Source: Merluccius polli (taxonomy: Eukaryota; Chordata; Actinopteri; Gadiformes; Merlucciidae). From it: 64,000 nt of DNA. The notes under the pieces were generated by a model. That model did no database searches. It was not told the DNA's origin and saw only the letters and a program-made list of their open reading frames with translations. Positions within the stretch are counted from its first letter, which is position 1, and every line of letters begins with the position of its first letter. The position numbers and the translations under genes are program-made. This document shows, in pieces, positions 34,190 to 44,260 of this stretch. Location of the stretch: assembly GCA_030340625.1 (NCBI GenBank), contig JAOPHQ010002885.1, forward strand, positions 93,250 through 157,249, given 5' to 3'.

Positions 34190-34960
34190 GGCAGGAGGCC
34201 CATAAATGAAATTAAGGTGTCAATTAGTCAATTATGGCGTAATAACTCTGAGGGCAGACATTTAGAGACAGAGAGCACCTCGGCTAAGTTCATTTCCTCG
34301 CAGGGCCCCAGGAGCCCTAACGCTTGGCTCACGTCACTCCCTCAGCCCAGACTGAGCTGAGCAAGGGCCCCGGCGCTCTCCCTAATGTTGTTTTCCCCAG
34401 GATATCTCTTTTGATCAACAATTTCCTATCGTGGGGCTTGTTTTTCAGATGCAGGGGATGCACTTTTTCTCTTTCCCCAATTTGGCTTGGGAGAATATTA
34501 TAATTTAGTAATTAAAATCTTTGTTAGGCTTTTGAAATTGAGGCTAATTGAATTTAATGGCAAGATGAATTTCAATTTTATTTGATTAGCTGGACCCCTG
34601 GCATAGGTATTTATGGAAAAAAACTCTACAAAAATATGCTGTGTGGGCTAAGATGGCATAATAGAATTAGGTATAATCAGATTTATCTGTCATGAATTTC
34701 ACTCTAATTTCACTATAATTTTCCATTAGATAGCTGGTTTACAAATATTTGCTCATCTGCGATGGGAAAGGCTATCTGTCTAAAACGATTACGGAGCGAG
34801 CCTTCAAAAATATGTCCCCTTTTTCCCCCTCCCTTTTAAAAACCAGATTGCGAGGGATCAAAATTCGGCAGATTGCATTATGGATGTCTGCATCCGGGAG
34901 AGCAACTGGGGAAGATATGATGATTACAGCCAGGGGATGAAAGCAGTGTCAAGAAATATG
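34190..34960. promoter_or_regulatory. Candidate conserved non-coding block pair
   Basis: Two non-repetitive blocks stand out. 34190-34350 has AATGAAATTAAGGTGTCAAT followed by TAGTCAATTATGGCG. 34440-34960 has TAATTA at 34509-34514, then GGCTAATTGAATTTAATGG, ATTTGATTAGCTGG, and repeated CTCTAATTTCACTATAATTTTCC motifs. This is the densest homeodomain-type cluster in the window and lacks any microsatellite. A role as a developmental enhancer is inferred from composition. Confidence 0.45.
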
Positions 34961-35055
34961 TATGGGTGGAAAACATAGGAGCCATGTTGTATCCACAAGA
35001 TCCTCTTGTCTCCGCACACCACAGCTTAGCTACATGTACACCATGTAATAACACT

Positions 35056-35140
35056 CAATCAATCAATCAAACTTTATTTATATAGTGCTCTTCATGCAAA
35101 CCGCGATGCAAAGTCCTGAACAAAAGTGCTTAACAACACG
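35056..35140 (-). mobile_element. LINE 3' end (L2/Rex-like tail)
   Basis: The plus strand begins with (CAAT)n, then CAAACTTTATTTATATAGTG, and continues to CAAAGTCCTGAAC..AAGTGCTTAACAAC. On the minus strand this is a LINE 3' end finishing in repeated TGATTGAT units, a structure widespread in fish L2-like elements. The body may extend to about 35290 through A-rich DNA, but the similarity fades. No reverse transcriptase frame is present, so it is a short 5'-truncated copy. Confidence 0.72.
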
Positions 35141-35770
35141 AGTATATATATATATATATATATATATATTGAAACCACAATAAAAAAATCTGAATCAGAT
35201 GCATTTGAGAGGTAGATTTAAAAGAACAAAAAGATTACACACCATTTGATTAGAGGAAAGCTAAATCAGAAAAGGTATGTTGGCATGGTACATGGTATGG
35301 TAAAATAAAATAAAAACTGAACACAAAATGACTTTGGGAATAAACAGATGAACATGCAGTACCTCATACGGCGCGCCTTGTTAATTGCTCCCAACAATGT
35401 AGGGTAGAATGGGTTTTTTTTCTTCTTTTGAAACGCCTCTAAATGTGTGTATGCGGCGAAGTGCGCCGTAATTATGGAGGTGGAAAAAAACCGAGAAAGT
35501 CAAATGCGATTCCACAGAGTCGTTGTCATAAGTAATTCAGACGATGTTCATCAAGAAGTGGCGTTCATTGTCATCATCATTGTCCTGGGTGTATTTCATC
35601 CTAAGTTTTAATATTCAGCTCTAATACCCCTTCCCGGCGTGAAAAAAGAAGAAATATATTATTTAATATAAACAGACGTGAGAGGGAATAATATCAGCAG
35701 CTACCTCGAAAAAACAACCCAGGAAAAAAGGAAAACAATCGGGGTGAACTCTTCGTCGAAATCCCACTTT
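35141..35770. other. (TA)14 and AT-rich sequence
   Basis: (TA)n lies at 35142-35169, possibly splitting the LINE remnant. After it is A-rich DNA with GGTAAAATAAAATAAAA near 35299 and unique-looking sequence. No gene. Confidence 0.5.
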
Positions 35771-36930
35771 TAAACACCCCCCCCCCCCATTATCCCTCCT
35801 CCACTTCCTCCTGCATGAGAATGAATCTTTTACACGATGCGCTTCCTTCCTGTTCTACGACATCACATCATGACAATGAATATCAAGGAAGAAAAGTCGG
35901 CCCGTCGTATCGCTGAAAACAGAAACTGTTTTTTTCAATGTGTAGCCCCCTGGTGTCAGTCAGGATGGAGGATCTCTGTACCCCCCCCCTCCCCCCCCCC
36001 CCCACGCACCTCCCCTCCCACCACCAACCCCCCCCCATCCCCGTCTCCCACTCCTCCTCTACACCCCGCCTCCAGTCCTCCCTCCTTGTACACTCCAACA
36101 GTTAGCACCCCCCCCCCCCCCCCCCCCCCCCACCCAGCAGCTCACCCCCGACCCCCCACCTCCCACCCCCTTCATTGCAGACCCCCCCCACACACCAACC
36201 CAACCCACGCCAAACCCACACACCACCCCCCCTCCCTCTCCGCACATTAACCAGCTCACTCTTTGCCCCTTAACTGCCAGAGCGAGCAAGAGGGGTTCAA
36301 ACACACAATCTGACTCTCTGCAAAGGTCAGATTTCCCACTCGGCATGTCTCTGGGCTTTGGGCACAAAAGCCAGTGAATTCACATCTTTCAACTGGGCCT
36401 TGGCTTTTGTCCCGGGGAATGGGGGACCCAGGGTGGGTTCTGCACCAGACCAGTCCCTCCCGGGGTGCGCTGTCGGGGGCAGCCAAACGTCTGGCCCAGC
36501 GGTGCTTTGAGTGATGTACCCCCACCATGTCACATGGCTCCAAAAAACACATACACACACACACACACACACATATATCACACATATCTGCAGCCGTGCA
36601 CATGGACACACACACACACACACACACAAGCCACACAAACGCACACGCGCAGGTCCCCACACACACACACACACACACACTCCACCTTGCCCCCTCGACA
36701 TTCTGCAGCGCGCACCATACAATGCCCACCGACCACATCAAACGAAGAGCCCCGTGGCTCTTTTTGAAAAATAATGGTTTCACCCCCAAAGATGGACCCT
36801 TGAGGCCCGAGTCCATGGCCCTAACCGTCCTCCCTCCTCCCGCGCTCTCTCTCTCTCTCTGTCTCTCTGTCTCTCTCTCACTCTCTGTCTGTCTCTCTCT
36901 CTCTCACTCTCTCTCTCTCTCTCTCTCTCG
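35771..36930. repeat. C-rich low-complexity DNA, CA cluster and (CT)n
   Basis: C-runs and CCCACC units run from 35777 to 36240, including 24 C at 36108-36131. (CA)n tracts lie at 36548-36575, 36606-36630 and 36659-36681, and (CT)n with CTGT interruptions at 36845-36928. 36250-36540 is non-repetitive. Frames up to 186 codons on both strands encode Pro, Gly, Cys-Val or His-Thr runs and are not credible genes. Confidence 0.9.
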
Positions 36931-37136
36931 AATAGTTTCACACTAGAAAGTAAAACTGGGATTTTCGTTTTTATGACATTGAGATATTGCAACATTTTTA
37001 CAAATTCATCCTTATTACTTCCAGTTGTATTTTGTATTGGTCATATATATTTGGCATGAATAAAGAAACAAACTTTTCTATTTTTGTATTCAAAAGAAAA
37101 ATATGATTATAAAGATAATAACATAATGTGCTTTGT
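36931..37136. other. AT-rich sequence
   Basis: No repeat or gene; T-rich with several TTTGTATT motifs. Confidence 0.45.
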
Positions 37137-37231
37137 GCTGTGCATGTATGTTGAGCTATATGTTACGGTAACGATTCACATGGGCTGTGCATGTATGTTG
37201 AGCTATACGCTACCGTAAGGATTCACATGGG
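37137..37231. repeat. Two-copy 47-bp tandem duplication
   Basis: GCTGTGCATGTATGTTGAGC..TTCACATGG occurs twice with a 47-bp period (starts 37137 and 37184). The copies differ at only a few positions in the middle (TATGTTACGGTAACG against TACGCTACCGTAAGG). Confidence 0.92.
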
Positions 37232-38085
37232 CTTCAAAGCTGTCAGGCCTCTGCTAATCCTCCTTACAAAATGCATTTGTTTATTCTAATCTGCTTTACT
37301 GTACAATCTGCGATTTCTTAAGACCAGGGTCCTATGGGAGGGAAACTTGACAAGAGGTTCTGACCCTGATCTGAGCGCAAAGTGTGCAAACACACACGTA
37401 TGCACACGCACACACACACACACACACAAATAATAGTTTGGTTGCGAAATCTGGTTATCTACAGTGGTGATTATCAGTGTTTTTTTTAATTGAGCTTGAA
37501 AGGAGATATTGCAGTGTTTACTGTACATTGTTGGGTTAAGGGAGGGGCCTCTTTTAAGGCCATTTTTCCTTTCATGCATGCGTTCGAAGGAGGAGACGGA
37601 CCTTTTTATTATTAACTCCGATGACTCATCATAATTTGAAAATCTACCAAAACCTGTTTTATGCGCATACTTTGGACTTTGCTGCGAGCTGCCGGGAACA
37701 GAAACTATGCTCATATCACAGTATTATGGTTTATAGTCATAAACCTACCTGTTCACTTCTGCTTTTTTTTTCTCCATTTTTTTTCAAATAGCATAACTGC
37801 GTCTGCGTCACACTGTGTAGCGACAATAAAGAAAAGGAAAAACTATGGTGCCTGCGTTGTACTATTGTTGTTTTTTGTTTGTTGTTGCGATGTTGCTGTG
37901 GTGCTGTGGCATTTTTGTCATAGATTCACACGGGGCATGATATAGAGAAAGGTCCGGAGGCACTTTGCATGCCATTGCGGAAGACCTGGCAGGCAAATGA
38001 GGGGTTTGTCTTATAAAGTATTCATTGTCACCTGGTAACGGCTGCCGTTTATCATTTCACCTGAAATTACAATGAAAACTGATAC
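37232..38085. other. Non-coding sequence with (CA)n
   Basis: A CA tract lies at 37397-37428. The remainder is unique-looking DNA with T-runs near 37767-37790. Frames of 94 and 142 codons have no domain. Confidence 0.45.
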
Positions 38086-38365
38086 CTTATCAGAGAGAGG
38101 GCAGAGCGAGCAGAGAGAAGGAGAGGGCAGAGGGAGAGAAGGAGAGAGCAGAGAAAGAGAGAGAGAACGAAGGAGAGGGCAGAGAGGGGGAGGGAGTAAA
38201 AAGGAGAGAGAGAAAAGGAGAGAGGGCAGGAAGATAGAGAGAGATATATGGAGAGAGAGGGGGCAAAGAGATATATAGATAGAGAGAGGGCAGAGAGAGA
38301 GAGGGAATGGGAGAGGCCAGAGAGAGGCGGATAGATAGAGAGAAAGCTATAGAGAGAGAGGGAGC
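38086..38365. repeat. Polypurine (GA)n tract with internal GGGCAGAGA units
   Basis: About 280 nt of nearly all purine, with a loosely repeated AGAGAGGGCAGAG unit (for example at 38093, 38122, 38176, 38222 and 38284) and short ATATA interruptions. It is more structured than a plain GA microsatellite and looks like a degenerate minisatellite. Confidence 0.88.
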
Positions 38366-38855
38366 ATTGACAGACATAAGGACATAAAGTGCACAGGGCG
38401 GCATTATGTTTTGTCAGTATTTGCAGGAGATATTTGCTGTTTTACTTGGAATACTTTGAGATAGGCTGAGCCCCTTTTGTAAATGTCATGTGTGTATACT
38501 GTTGACTCATCATCTTTTTAAGTGAACAAATAAGCACGGGTTATGCCTGATCTCCAGTTGCAATTTTATTTCAGACAAATAATCGATTAATAGCTAAGTG
38601 GCACGCTTAGGAAGATTGACAAACAGCATGCAAACAGCAACCTCCCCAACTGGTTTTACAAGTGGCTATGCGATACGTTTCCCATTATTATCACATCAAA
38701 ATACAGACATTTTAACAAAGGAATGAATGAAAATATAACAATATGAATGCATTTTTATATAAATACGTTGATCTAGTGTTGTATTGTATTTTCCTGCCCC
38801 TGAACCATCTTTATGATAGGTTGTGCTGCCTTCATTTGAATAGAGAGACAGAGAG
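38366..38855. other. Non-coding AT-rich sequence
   Basis: Unique-looking DNA without repeats; GACAAATAATCGATTAATAGC near 38573 is a homeodomain-type motif. No gene. Confidence 0.4.
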
Positions 38856-38857
38856 AT

Positions 38858-38922
<65 letters not shown>

Positions 38923-39260
38923 GCTCCTCCCCAAGAGAGTTGAAAGGCTAGTAGACCACAGCGATGGAAAAGGCCAGCCCACTCAGGGAGGGAGACAGAA
39001 GCCTGCTCCGGCTCCCCTGCCATAATTTCCTATCAGCCCATTCAGACAACATCACCAACTGCTCGGTGTGTGTGTGTGTGTGTGAGCCTCTCTCTGTGTA
39101 TGCGCGCGCCTGTGTGTGTGTGTGTGTGTGTACAGGAGAGGAGCAGAGCAAGAGAGAGAGAGAGAGAGAGAGAGAGCCGGCGCGGGAGCCAGAGCGAGCG
39201 AGCGAGACAGAGACACACACTCACTGACAGAGCGAGAGAGAGAGAGAGAGAGAGCAAAAA
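38856..39260. repeat. GA and TG microsatellites upstream of the exon candidate
   Basis: (GA)n at 38860-38921, (TG)n at 39066-39084 and 39109-39132, (GA)n at 39148-39176 and (GA)n at 39233-39254, with GC-rich GAGCGAGCGAGCGAGAC-type DNA between. GA-rich leaders of this kind are common in fish promoters and 5' untranslated regions. Confidence 0.93.
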
Positions 39261-39566
39261 GGGGGAGGCACTGTGTTCGTTCATCTACCCACACCTCCCT
39301 CCTCCCCTCCCTCCTCCCACCAAACTACAAGGAAGGCGGGGCCAGACCCGAGGCTGCCAATCAAATCGGCTTGTGGCGGCCGGCATTATCTCAGCAACAA
39401 ACTATTGACATATAACATGTCAAGGAGTTTAGTGCATGATTGAAGGAAGCCTTTTTTTTTTTTGGTTGGTTGGTTGGTTTTTAATCTAGTTACTTTTTTT
39501 CTGCACCGCGGTTCCCTCTCCACCGGCTGACGTTCGAATGACTTTCTATGAGAGTTGAGTCATAAT
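39261..39566 (+). promoter_or_regulatory. Possible promoter or 5' leader of the exon candidate
   Basis: Non-repetitive DNA with CTCCTCCC/CCAAACTACAAGG-type sequence at 39295-39335, a (TTGG)n stretch at 39463-39480 and a short upstream ATG frame (ATG AGA GTT GAG TCA TAA, 39548-39565) that stops one base before the candidate start codon. No TATA box is clear. Its status as a leader depends wholly on the exon being real. Confidence 0.28.
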
Positions 39567-39615
39567 ATGAAAGTTACATGTCTGAGAGGATTTAACTTCG
39601 ACTTCCCTGAATATG
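39567..39615 (+). CDS. Possible first coding exon, unidentified
   Basis: ATG with A at -3 opens a frame reading Met-Lys-Val-Thr-Cys-Leu-Arg-Gly-Phe-Asn-Phe-Asp-Phe-Pro-Glu-Tyr and then one base before GTGAGT, a consensus donor (phase 1). A five-codon upstream frame ends just before this ATG, which is a known style of translational control. The GA/GT-rich leader upstream fits a 5' untranslated region. I do not recognise the protein. Short ATG-to-donor frames arise by chance, so confidence is modest. Confidence 0.35.
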
Positions 39616-39753
39616 GTGAGTACAATTCTTCTATTCTTCATCTCTAACAGGAGGTTTTGGGGTTGGGGGGGGGTCATGTTTTTAGTTGACAGTTAGAGGT
39701 GTGTCGTTTATCATAGACTAAATACACAGAGAGATGGTGGTGGTTAGGTGGTG
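39616..39753. other. Start of the putative intron
   Basis: Begins GTGAGTACAATTC; G-rich at 39660-39672 and TGGTGGT at 39736. No other signal. Confidence 0.35.
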
Positions 39754-39784
39754 TATGTGTGTGTGTGTGTGTGCGTGTGTGTAT

Positions 39785-39825
<41 letters not shown>
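39754..39825. repeat. Compound (TG)n and 41-nt G run
   Basis: TG dinucleotides at 39754-39783 pass through ATG into an uninterrupted run of 41 guanines at 39785-39825, the longest G run on this strand. It could fold as a G-quadruplex. The exact length is uncertain because such tracts are error-prone in sequencing. Confidence 0.95.
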
Positions 39826-39826
<1 letters not shown>

Positions 39827-41400
39827 AGTTCATGATTAAACTGTGCCAGGGCAAATATATTACTGAGTGTTGCTACACCCGTATTTATAGCGCTTTGCCA
39901 CTGCCCAAGGGTGAGTGCAATATCAAATGTGATCGTCTACTTCTGAGGGCACGCACGGCTCAATACAATGTTGCACTCACATGTGAAAAAAAGAGAAAAA
40001 CACACACACACACACACAAAGTTTCATTTTCTCTTGTGTGAGTCAAAAATGTATTTCAGTTACAGTCAAGTACAAACCATCCACCAAGTCCCTGTCAAGA
40101 TAAAGAACAAGTAGTAGTACAAAAAAATCTTTGTTTATCAAACACATTTCCTTAAGTTGATCCTGGTCCGCTTGGTTTCACAAACACGGAACTGCTAACA
40201 CCGTGGCCTTTATTATAAAGTAGGAATCCATCATAATACAGATATTTGTTTTACCCTCCCAGGTATTGGATATGTCATTAAGGTGCCTTGAATGGCCTCA
40301 GGGCTTGTTACCAAGGGGACAAAGCAAACAAACTGTTGTGTTGCTCATGTTGTCACACACATGTAAAAGGGGGACAGGAGCTGTGCCAAGACGTTTTCAA
40401 GTAGTACTAATTAGTTTGTACACACATACACACACACAGGTGTGCAGTGTACTAATAAAACATTGTTTCAATGTACCGCAGGCTATGTTGTGTTACAATA
40501 AAACAATGTTTATTCAAAGTATTAAATGTGCTCCGCCAGCATTGGACAGTTCTCGTGATTGTTTGCGCTTGGATCGGGACTTTGTGGGTTGAAATGTGGG
40601 CATTATGCATCTATTTAGGAGACAGAAGTGTGGTGTAATAGGATTAGGCTTTACGAGTTTTACTCTGTTAGTCCCCTTTAGGCGGAGGGAGGATTTCATG
40701 CATATGTGAAAATACGATGCTCAATTCTGCGAACAGACTCTGCCACACTGTCATGTTTAAATCATGTGTGTGTGTGTGTGTTTCTTTGCTCAGTTTCCAT
40801 GCACTGTGCAGCATCTTCCCCTAGTGTGTGTTAACTTCCTGTGTAATTTCATTATTTGCACCATCGATAAATAGATCCGTTGTATTAATAGGTCACCTCG
40901 CAAAGATCTTTGTATTCATTTGTCTGTGCTGCTTTAGTTAAAACATACAAAAAAAATACATTTGAAATAATATTAAACCGAGGAAACAATTATTATTTAA
41001 TAGTCTTACAATATTATCATACACACATACAAATATGTTTTATTAAGATAATAACTACATACATACAATAGCTCACGCAATATACAGAATACTTTAAATC
41101 ATCAAACATTTTGGGGACATTTTGGGATCCTAGTTCCCAGTCAAACCACATATTTTAGCAGCTGCATATATTTTTACGGATGTTTTTTCTTACTCATTTG
41201 AGTCCTTTAAACAAGTTTTCTCTCATGGTGTGAATCTCTCTGTTAAACTTGCTGTTGCTTTGCCAACTTTACTCTATTTTACATGTCCTATATACGCCAG
41301 TGTTAATGTACATAACATGCAATTCAAAGATGACGTTTCCTATTAAATATAACTCCTGGACAAATGACCGCTGTCACCACCAGGTTGCAAAAACAGATAC
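39826..41400. other. AT-rich non-coding sequence
   Basis: Short CA tracts lie at 39999-40018 and 40421-40438 and (TG)n at 40767-40781. An inverted pair of TAATAAAACATTGTTTC and CAATAAAACAATGTTTATTC occurs near 40453-40515 (the two are similar direct copies, each with its own ACATTGTTT/AACAATGTTT palindrome). 40830-41240 is AT-rich and unremarkable. Confidence 0.45.
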
Positions 41401-41676
41401 GAGAGAGAGAGAGACAGAAATAGAGAGAGATGTTTGTTTATTATATTTTCTGTCGCTTAAGTCATCTGGCATTATGCCTTCAAATAACACAAGTGCACAC
41501 GTATAACTGCTATCACGGCACACCCTAATTTCAAACTTTTTCGTCAGCACGGAAAATGTTTTCTCTATCCTCCTGTGAGTCATAATGTTGATTGTCTTCT
41601 CCCTCAGTGAGTTGTCTCATTAACCCATGGAGGCTCTCCTCACCTTTTATAGTCCTCTTTTCACTGAACCTGGAGG

Positions 41677-41713
<37 letters not shown>
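41401..41713. repeat. (GA)n microsatellites
   Basis: GA repeats at 41400-41430 and 41681-41713, with non-repetitive DNA between. Frames across them are repeat-derived. Confidence 0.92.
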
Positions 41714-41718
<5 letters not shown>

Positions 41719-42065
41719 CAGAGAGGGAAGGAAGAGCGCAGCTTGGTCCAGTGGCCCTCAATAACCTCTGTTTTATCACAATTTTAGCAATAAACAGAAT
41801 CGATTTGATGTCTTCAGCAATAAAAAAACAAAACAAAACGCTGTTGCTTGCCTAATTCGGCGGCTGCTTCGATGACAGTAAATTTACATTTTTTAATTAA
41901 ACTAGCCCGGAATTTTTATTAGGGGGCTGGGCTATGCTAATGTTAATGTTGTGTACCGCAGATTAACAGAGTTTGGAAATAAATTTAAACGGGAAAGACA
42001 TTTGGAGACGGCAGAAAATTGCGAGGCATTGTCTTTAACCTTTTTTTTTTTACGGCGATTTCTCT
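41714..42065. promoter_or_regulatory. Candidate conserved non-coding element
   Basis: 41850-42040 is non-repetitive and carries TTTTTTAATTAAACTAGCCC near 41891, GGGCTATGCTAATGTTAATG near 41930 and GAAATAAATTTAAACGGG near 41976. The base composition and motif spacing resemble developmental enhancers. No coding frame of note. Confidence 0.35.
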
Positions 42066-42704
42066 AGAGGTTTCCATGATATTCTGGGGAGCGGAGTCAA
42101 GGAACAGTGCTTCTCAGCAATGAGGATGATTACTGTCTCCTTGTCAACCAAGGAAAAACATTAAAAAAAACTAAACCCCCACGTCCCCTGAGAATTAGTT
42201 AAAAAAATAAGCAAACAAACAAAACAAAAAAAATATGAGAGGTTTTCAAAATACACCTAAATATAACACCTATAACACCATTTATTTAAAAGAGAACAAT
42301 AAAGATTGTGAATGGTGTATTTAAAAGAGACAATTACAATTGTTCTTTTTCAAGTAAAAAAAAGGTTGTCATTATTATAGAAATGTATACCATCAAGTTA
42401 CAGGTTTTTTTTAATTATAAAAAACTAAAATAAAAACACATTCTTTAGATAAAAAAAATATCATAAACAAAGATTTCCCCTTTTTTTACTCAAAACTACA
42501 ACCAATATTTTAAAAAAATTACCATTTTCCCTTTTCCTGCATGAATTTATTTTCCATCCCAAAATTATTTCTATTCTTTTTTTACACATTTACATTACAA
42601 AACAAAAGCGTGAAGTGCTGTAAAATGTGTCAACTGTACTAGTTAATGGCGGTGTATATGTTTGTGTAGTTTTTATGGTCCGCTCCGAGTCTGTTTGATT
42701 GATG
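42066..42704. other. A-rich non-coding sequence with short inverted pairs
   Basis: AACACCATTTATTTAAAAGAG (about 42266) and GAATGGTGTATTTAAAAGAG (about 42310) are partly direct and partly inverted copies that could form a hairpin through CACCATT/AATGGTG. Then A-rich DNA to 42600. No gene or known transposon. Confidence 0.45.
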
Positions 42705-42880
42705 TAGTGCGTGGCTGTGTGTGTGTAAATGTGTGTGTGTGTGTGGGGGGGGGGTTATGGCTAGTTTTGGCAGAGGGGCAGGGGGAGATAGAGGCAGCAA
42801 AGGAGGGGTGTGTGTGTGTGTGTGTGAGTGTGTGTGTGTGTGTGTGTGTATAGGGTGAGGGGGGGGGGGGGGGGCATAGG
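42705..42880. repeat. TG and G-run compound repeats
   Basis: (TG)n at 42716-42745 joined to G10, and (TG)n at 42808-42850 joined through TATAGGGTGA to G17 at about 42858-42874. Confidence 0.93.
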
Positions 42881-43144
42881 AAGAAAGAGCGGGACAGCTG
42901 AGTCCTGATTGAGCATGTGCCCCGTCATCAGACACAAGCCACCCAACACCATAATTACCTTAACCCCCCACCCCCATCCACCCACCCAACACCCACCACC
43001 GCCACTGCCACCCCCTCCCCTGAATCTCCCTTTAATACCCAAAACCCCAAAACCCCCTTTTTTTGTTTGGGTTTCAAACCATCACAAAGAAGAAGGGAAA
43101 CATCCAAGATCAAACAATTCACCAAACTTGAGATGAACACCGCA
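42881..43144. other. CCACCC-rich sequence
   Basis: C-rich low-complexity DNA with CCACCCAACACCC units at 42965-43020 and CCCAAAACCCC near 43038. The frames through it are not domain-bearing. Confidence 0.5.
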
Positions 43145-43350
43145 ATGATGATGATGATGATGATGATGATAATGATGATCATGATGATGATGATGATGAT
43201 AATGATGATGATGATGATGATGAGCACCTTCGTTTGGGTTTCAGGGTTACGGCACTCGATGGTGGGGCCGAGTGGCGTCCCCCTCCTCCTCCTCCTCCTC
43301 CTCCTCCTCCTCCTCCTCCTACTCCTCTTCCACCTCTTCCTCCTCCTCAC
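43145..43350. repeat. (GAT)n followed by (CCT)13
   Basis: A 79-nt ATG/GAT trinucleotide repeat with AATGATGATC interruptions (43145-43223) is followed 58 nt later by (CCT)13 at 43282-43320. The intervening unique DNA (43225-43280) is non-repetitive. Both frames across it give Met/Ile/Leu runs and are not credible proteins. Confidence 0.95.
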
Positions 43351-43840
43351 CACCACTGTGCACTCATGCAGTGGCCGAGACCTAATTAAAACCTCAAAGC
43401 TTCCCGTCACCAAACTGGAGTAATGGCCTAATTAATACTTGGTAAAGGAATAATAAACAGTGTGCACCTTAGGCCTTCGCTCCCCTTTATTATATCACAG
43501 ATAAAACTATGACCAAGGTGTTTTTTTCCGTTTTTTTAAAATCTTTTATTATCGCAGGTATCTCGGGTTGTACCGGTGCAAATAAAAAAAAAAAAGAAAA
43601 GAACAGAAAGAAGAAAATGTTGTACTGTTTGAAATGTGTTACAATGTTGACTTAATATAGATTTAAATTAAATTTAAATCTATATTTTCGGTGTTTGACA
43701 GTGAAATCTGCAATTCACAAATAATTGTAGTTTACATTTTAATTACGTTATTTGGTAAAAGGATGGAAACAAAAATATGTATTTAGAATAAAACAAATCT
43801 GATTTAATGAGGCATTTTATTTTTAGCTTTACAAAAATGC
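43351..43840. other. AT-rich non-coding sequence containing a perfect palindrome
   Basis: Unique-looking DNA with A-runs at 43586-43597, apart from the 33-nt palindrome listed separately. CTAATTAATACTTGG at about 43428 is a homeodomain-type motif. Confidence 0.45.
43654..43686. repeat. Perfect 33-nt AT palindrome
   Basis: The 16-nt arms AATATAGATTTAAATT and AATTTAAATCTATATT are exact reverse complements around one central A at 43670. It can extrude as a cruciform or, in RNA, form a tight hairpin; only the loop requirement would open a few central pairs. Confidence 0.95.
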
Positions 43841-44260
43841 AAAAATGCTGTCTCATGAATCATAACGTGGCCATCCACGAGAGGGAACATTCTTTGCGTC
43901 TCAATTTCTTAATCTCACATTTGAAATTATAATTTCATGCAAAACTGTGGAGTGGAGAATAATCTCCCGTCGTTGATACGCCGCATAAGAGAGAGAAAGA
44001 GGAAAATGAAGAGGCAATTAGCACAACGGAAGACTTTGCCCGGGTTTGTCTAAAAGCACGGGCTCCGCTGGCCACCAATGAATTTGCATGCTTCGCTTAT
44101 CGAAGCGTGCTTATTAGTCCGGCTGAAAGAGAGATTAAGCCGGCACAAAATGTGGTGACTAATCCTTTTAAATGTGGCAGAGGGGGTCTTTGAGGTGTGA
44201 ACCGGCCGCGCACCGTAGGTTGGTGAAAAGGATGAGTATGGAATGTGACAGAAACCAAAT
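43841..44260. promoter_or_regulatory. Strong candidate conserved non-coding element
   Basis: About 400 bp without simple repeats. It contains GAAATTATAATTTCATGCAAAA near 43922, an octamer ATTTGCAT at 44082-44089 and CGAAGCGTGCTTATTAGTCC near 44101, and carries a hairpin described separately. AGGCAATTAGCAC near 44011 and GAGAGATTAAGCCGGC near 44129 add TAAT-type sites. This is one of the most enhancer-like stretches seen. Confidence 0.45.
44086..44110. repeat. Hairpin inside the enhancer-like block
   Basis: GCATGCTTCG at 44086-44095 pairs with CGAAGCGTGC at 44101-44110 around the loop CTTAT, giving nine Watson-Crick pairs and one T-G wobble. It overlaps the octamer motif by four bases. A stem of this length is too short for a microRNA precursor. 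Confidence 0.85.

Noticed and set aside
35837..36816. Pro-rich and Gly-rich frames of 137 to 186 codons
   Set aside because: They derive from C-runs, CCCACC units and CA repeats; frames exist on both strands at once, as expected from low complexity.
42917..43423. 168- and 152-codon frames with Met, Ile, Leu or Arg runs
   Set aside because: Direct translations of (GAT)n and (CCT)n on either strand.
43654..43686. microRNA precursor
   Set aside because: One-base loop, short and almost entirely A/T; lacks the length of a typical precursor.
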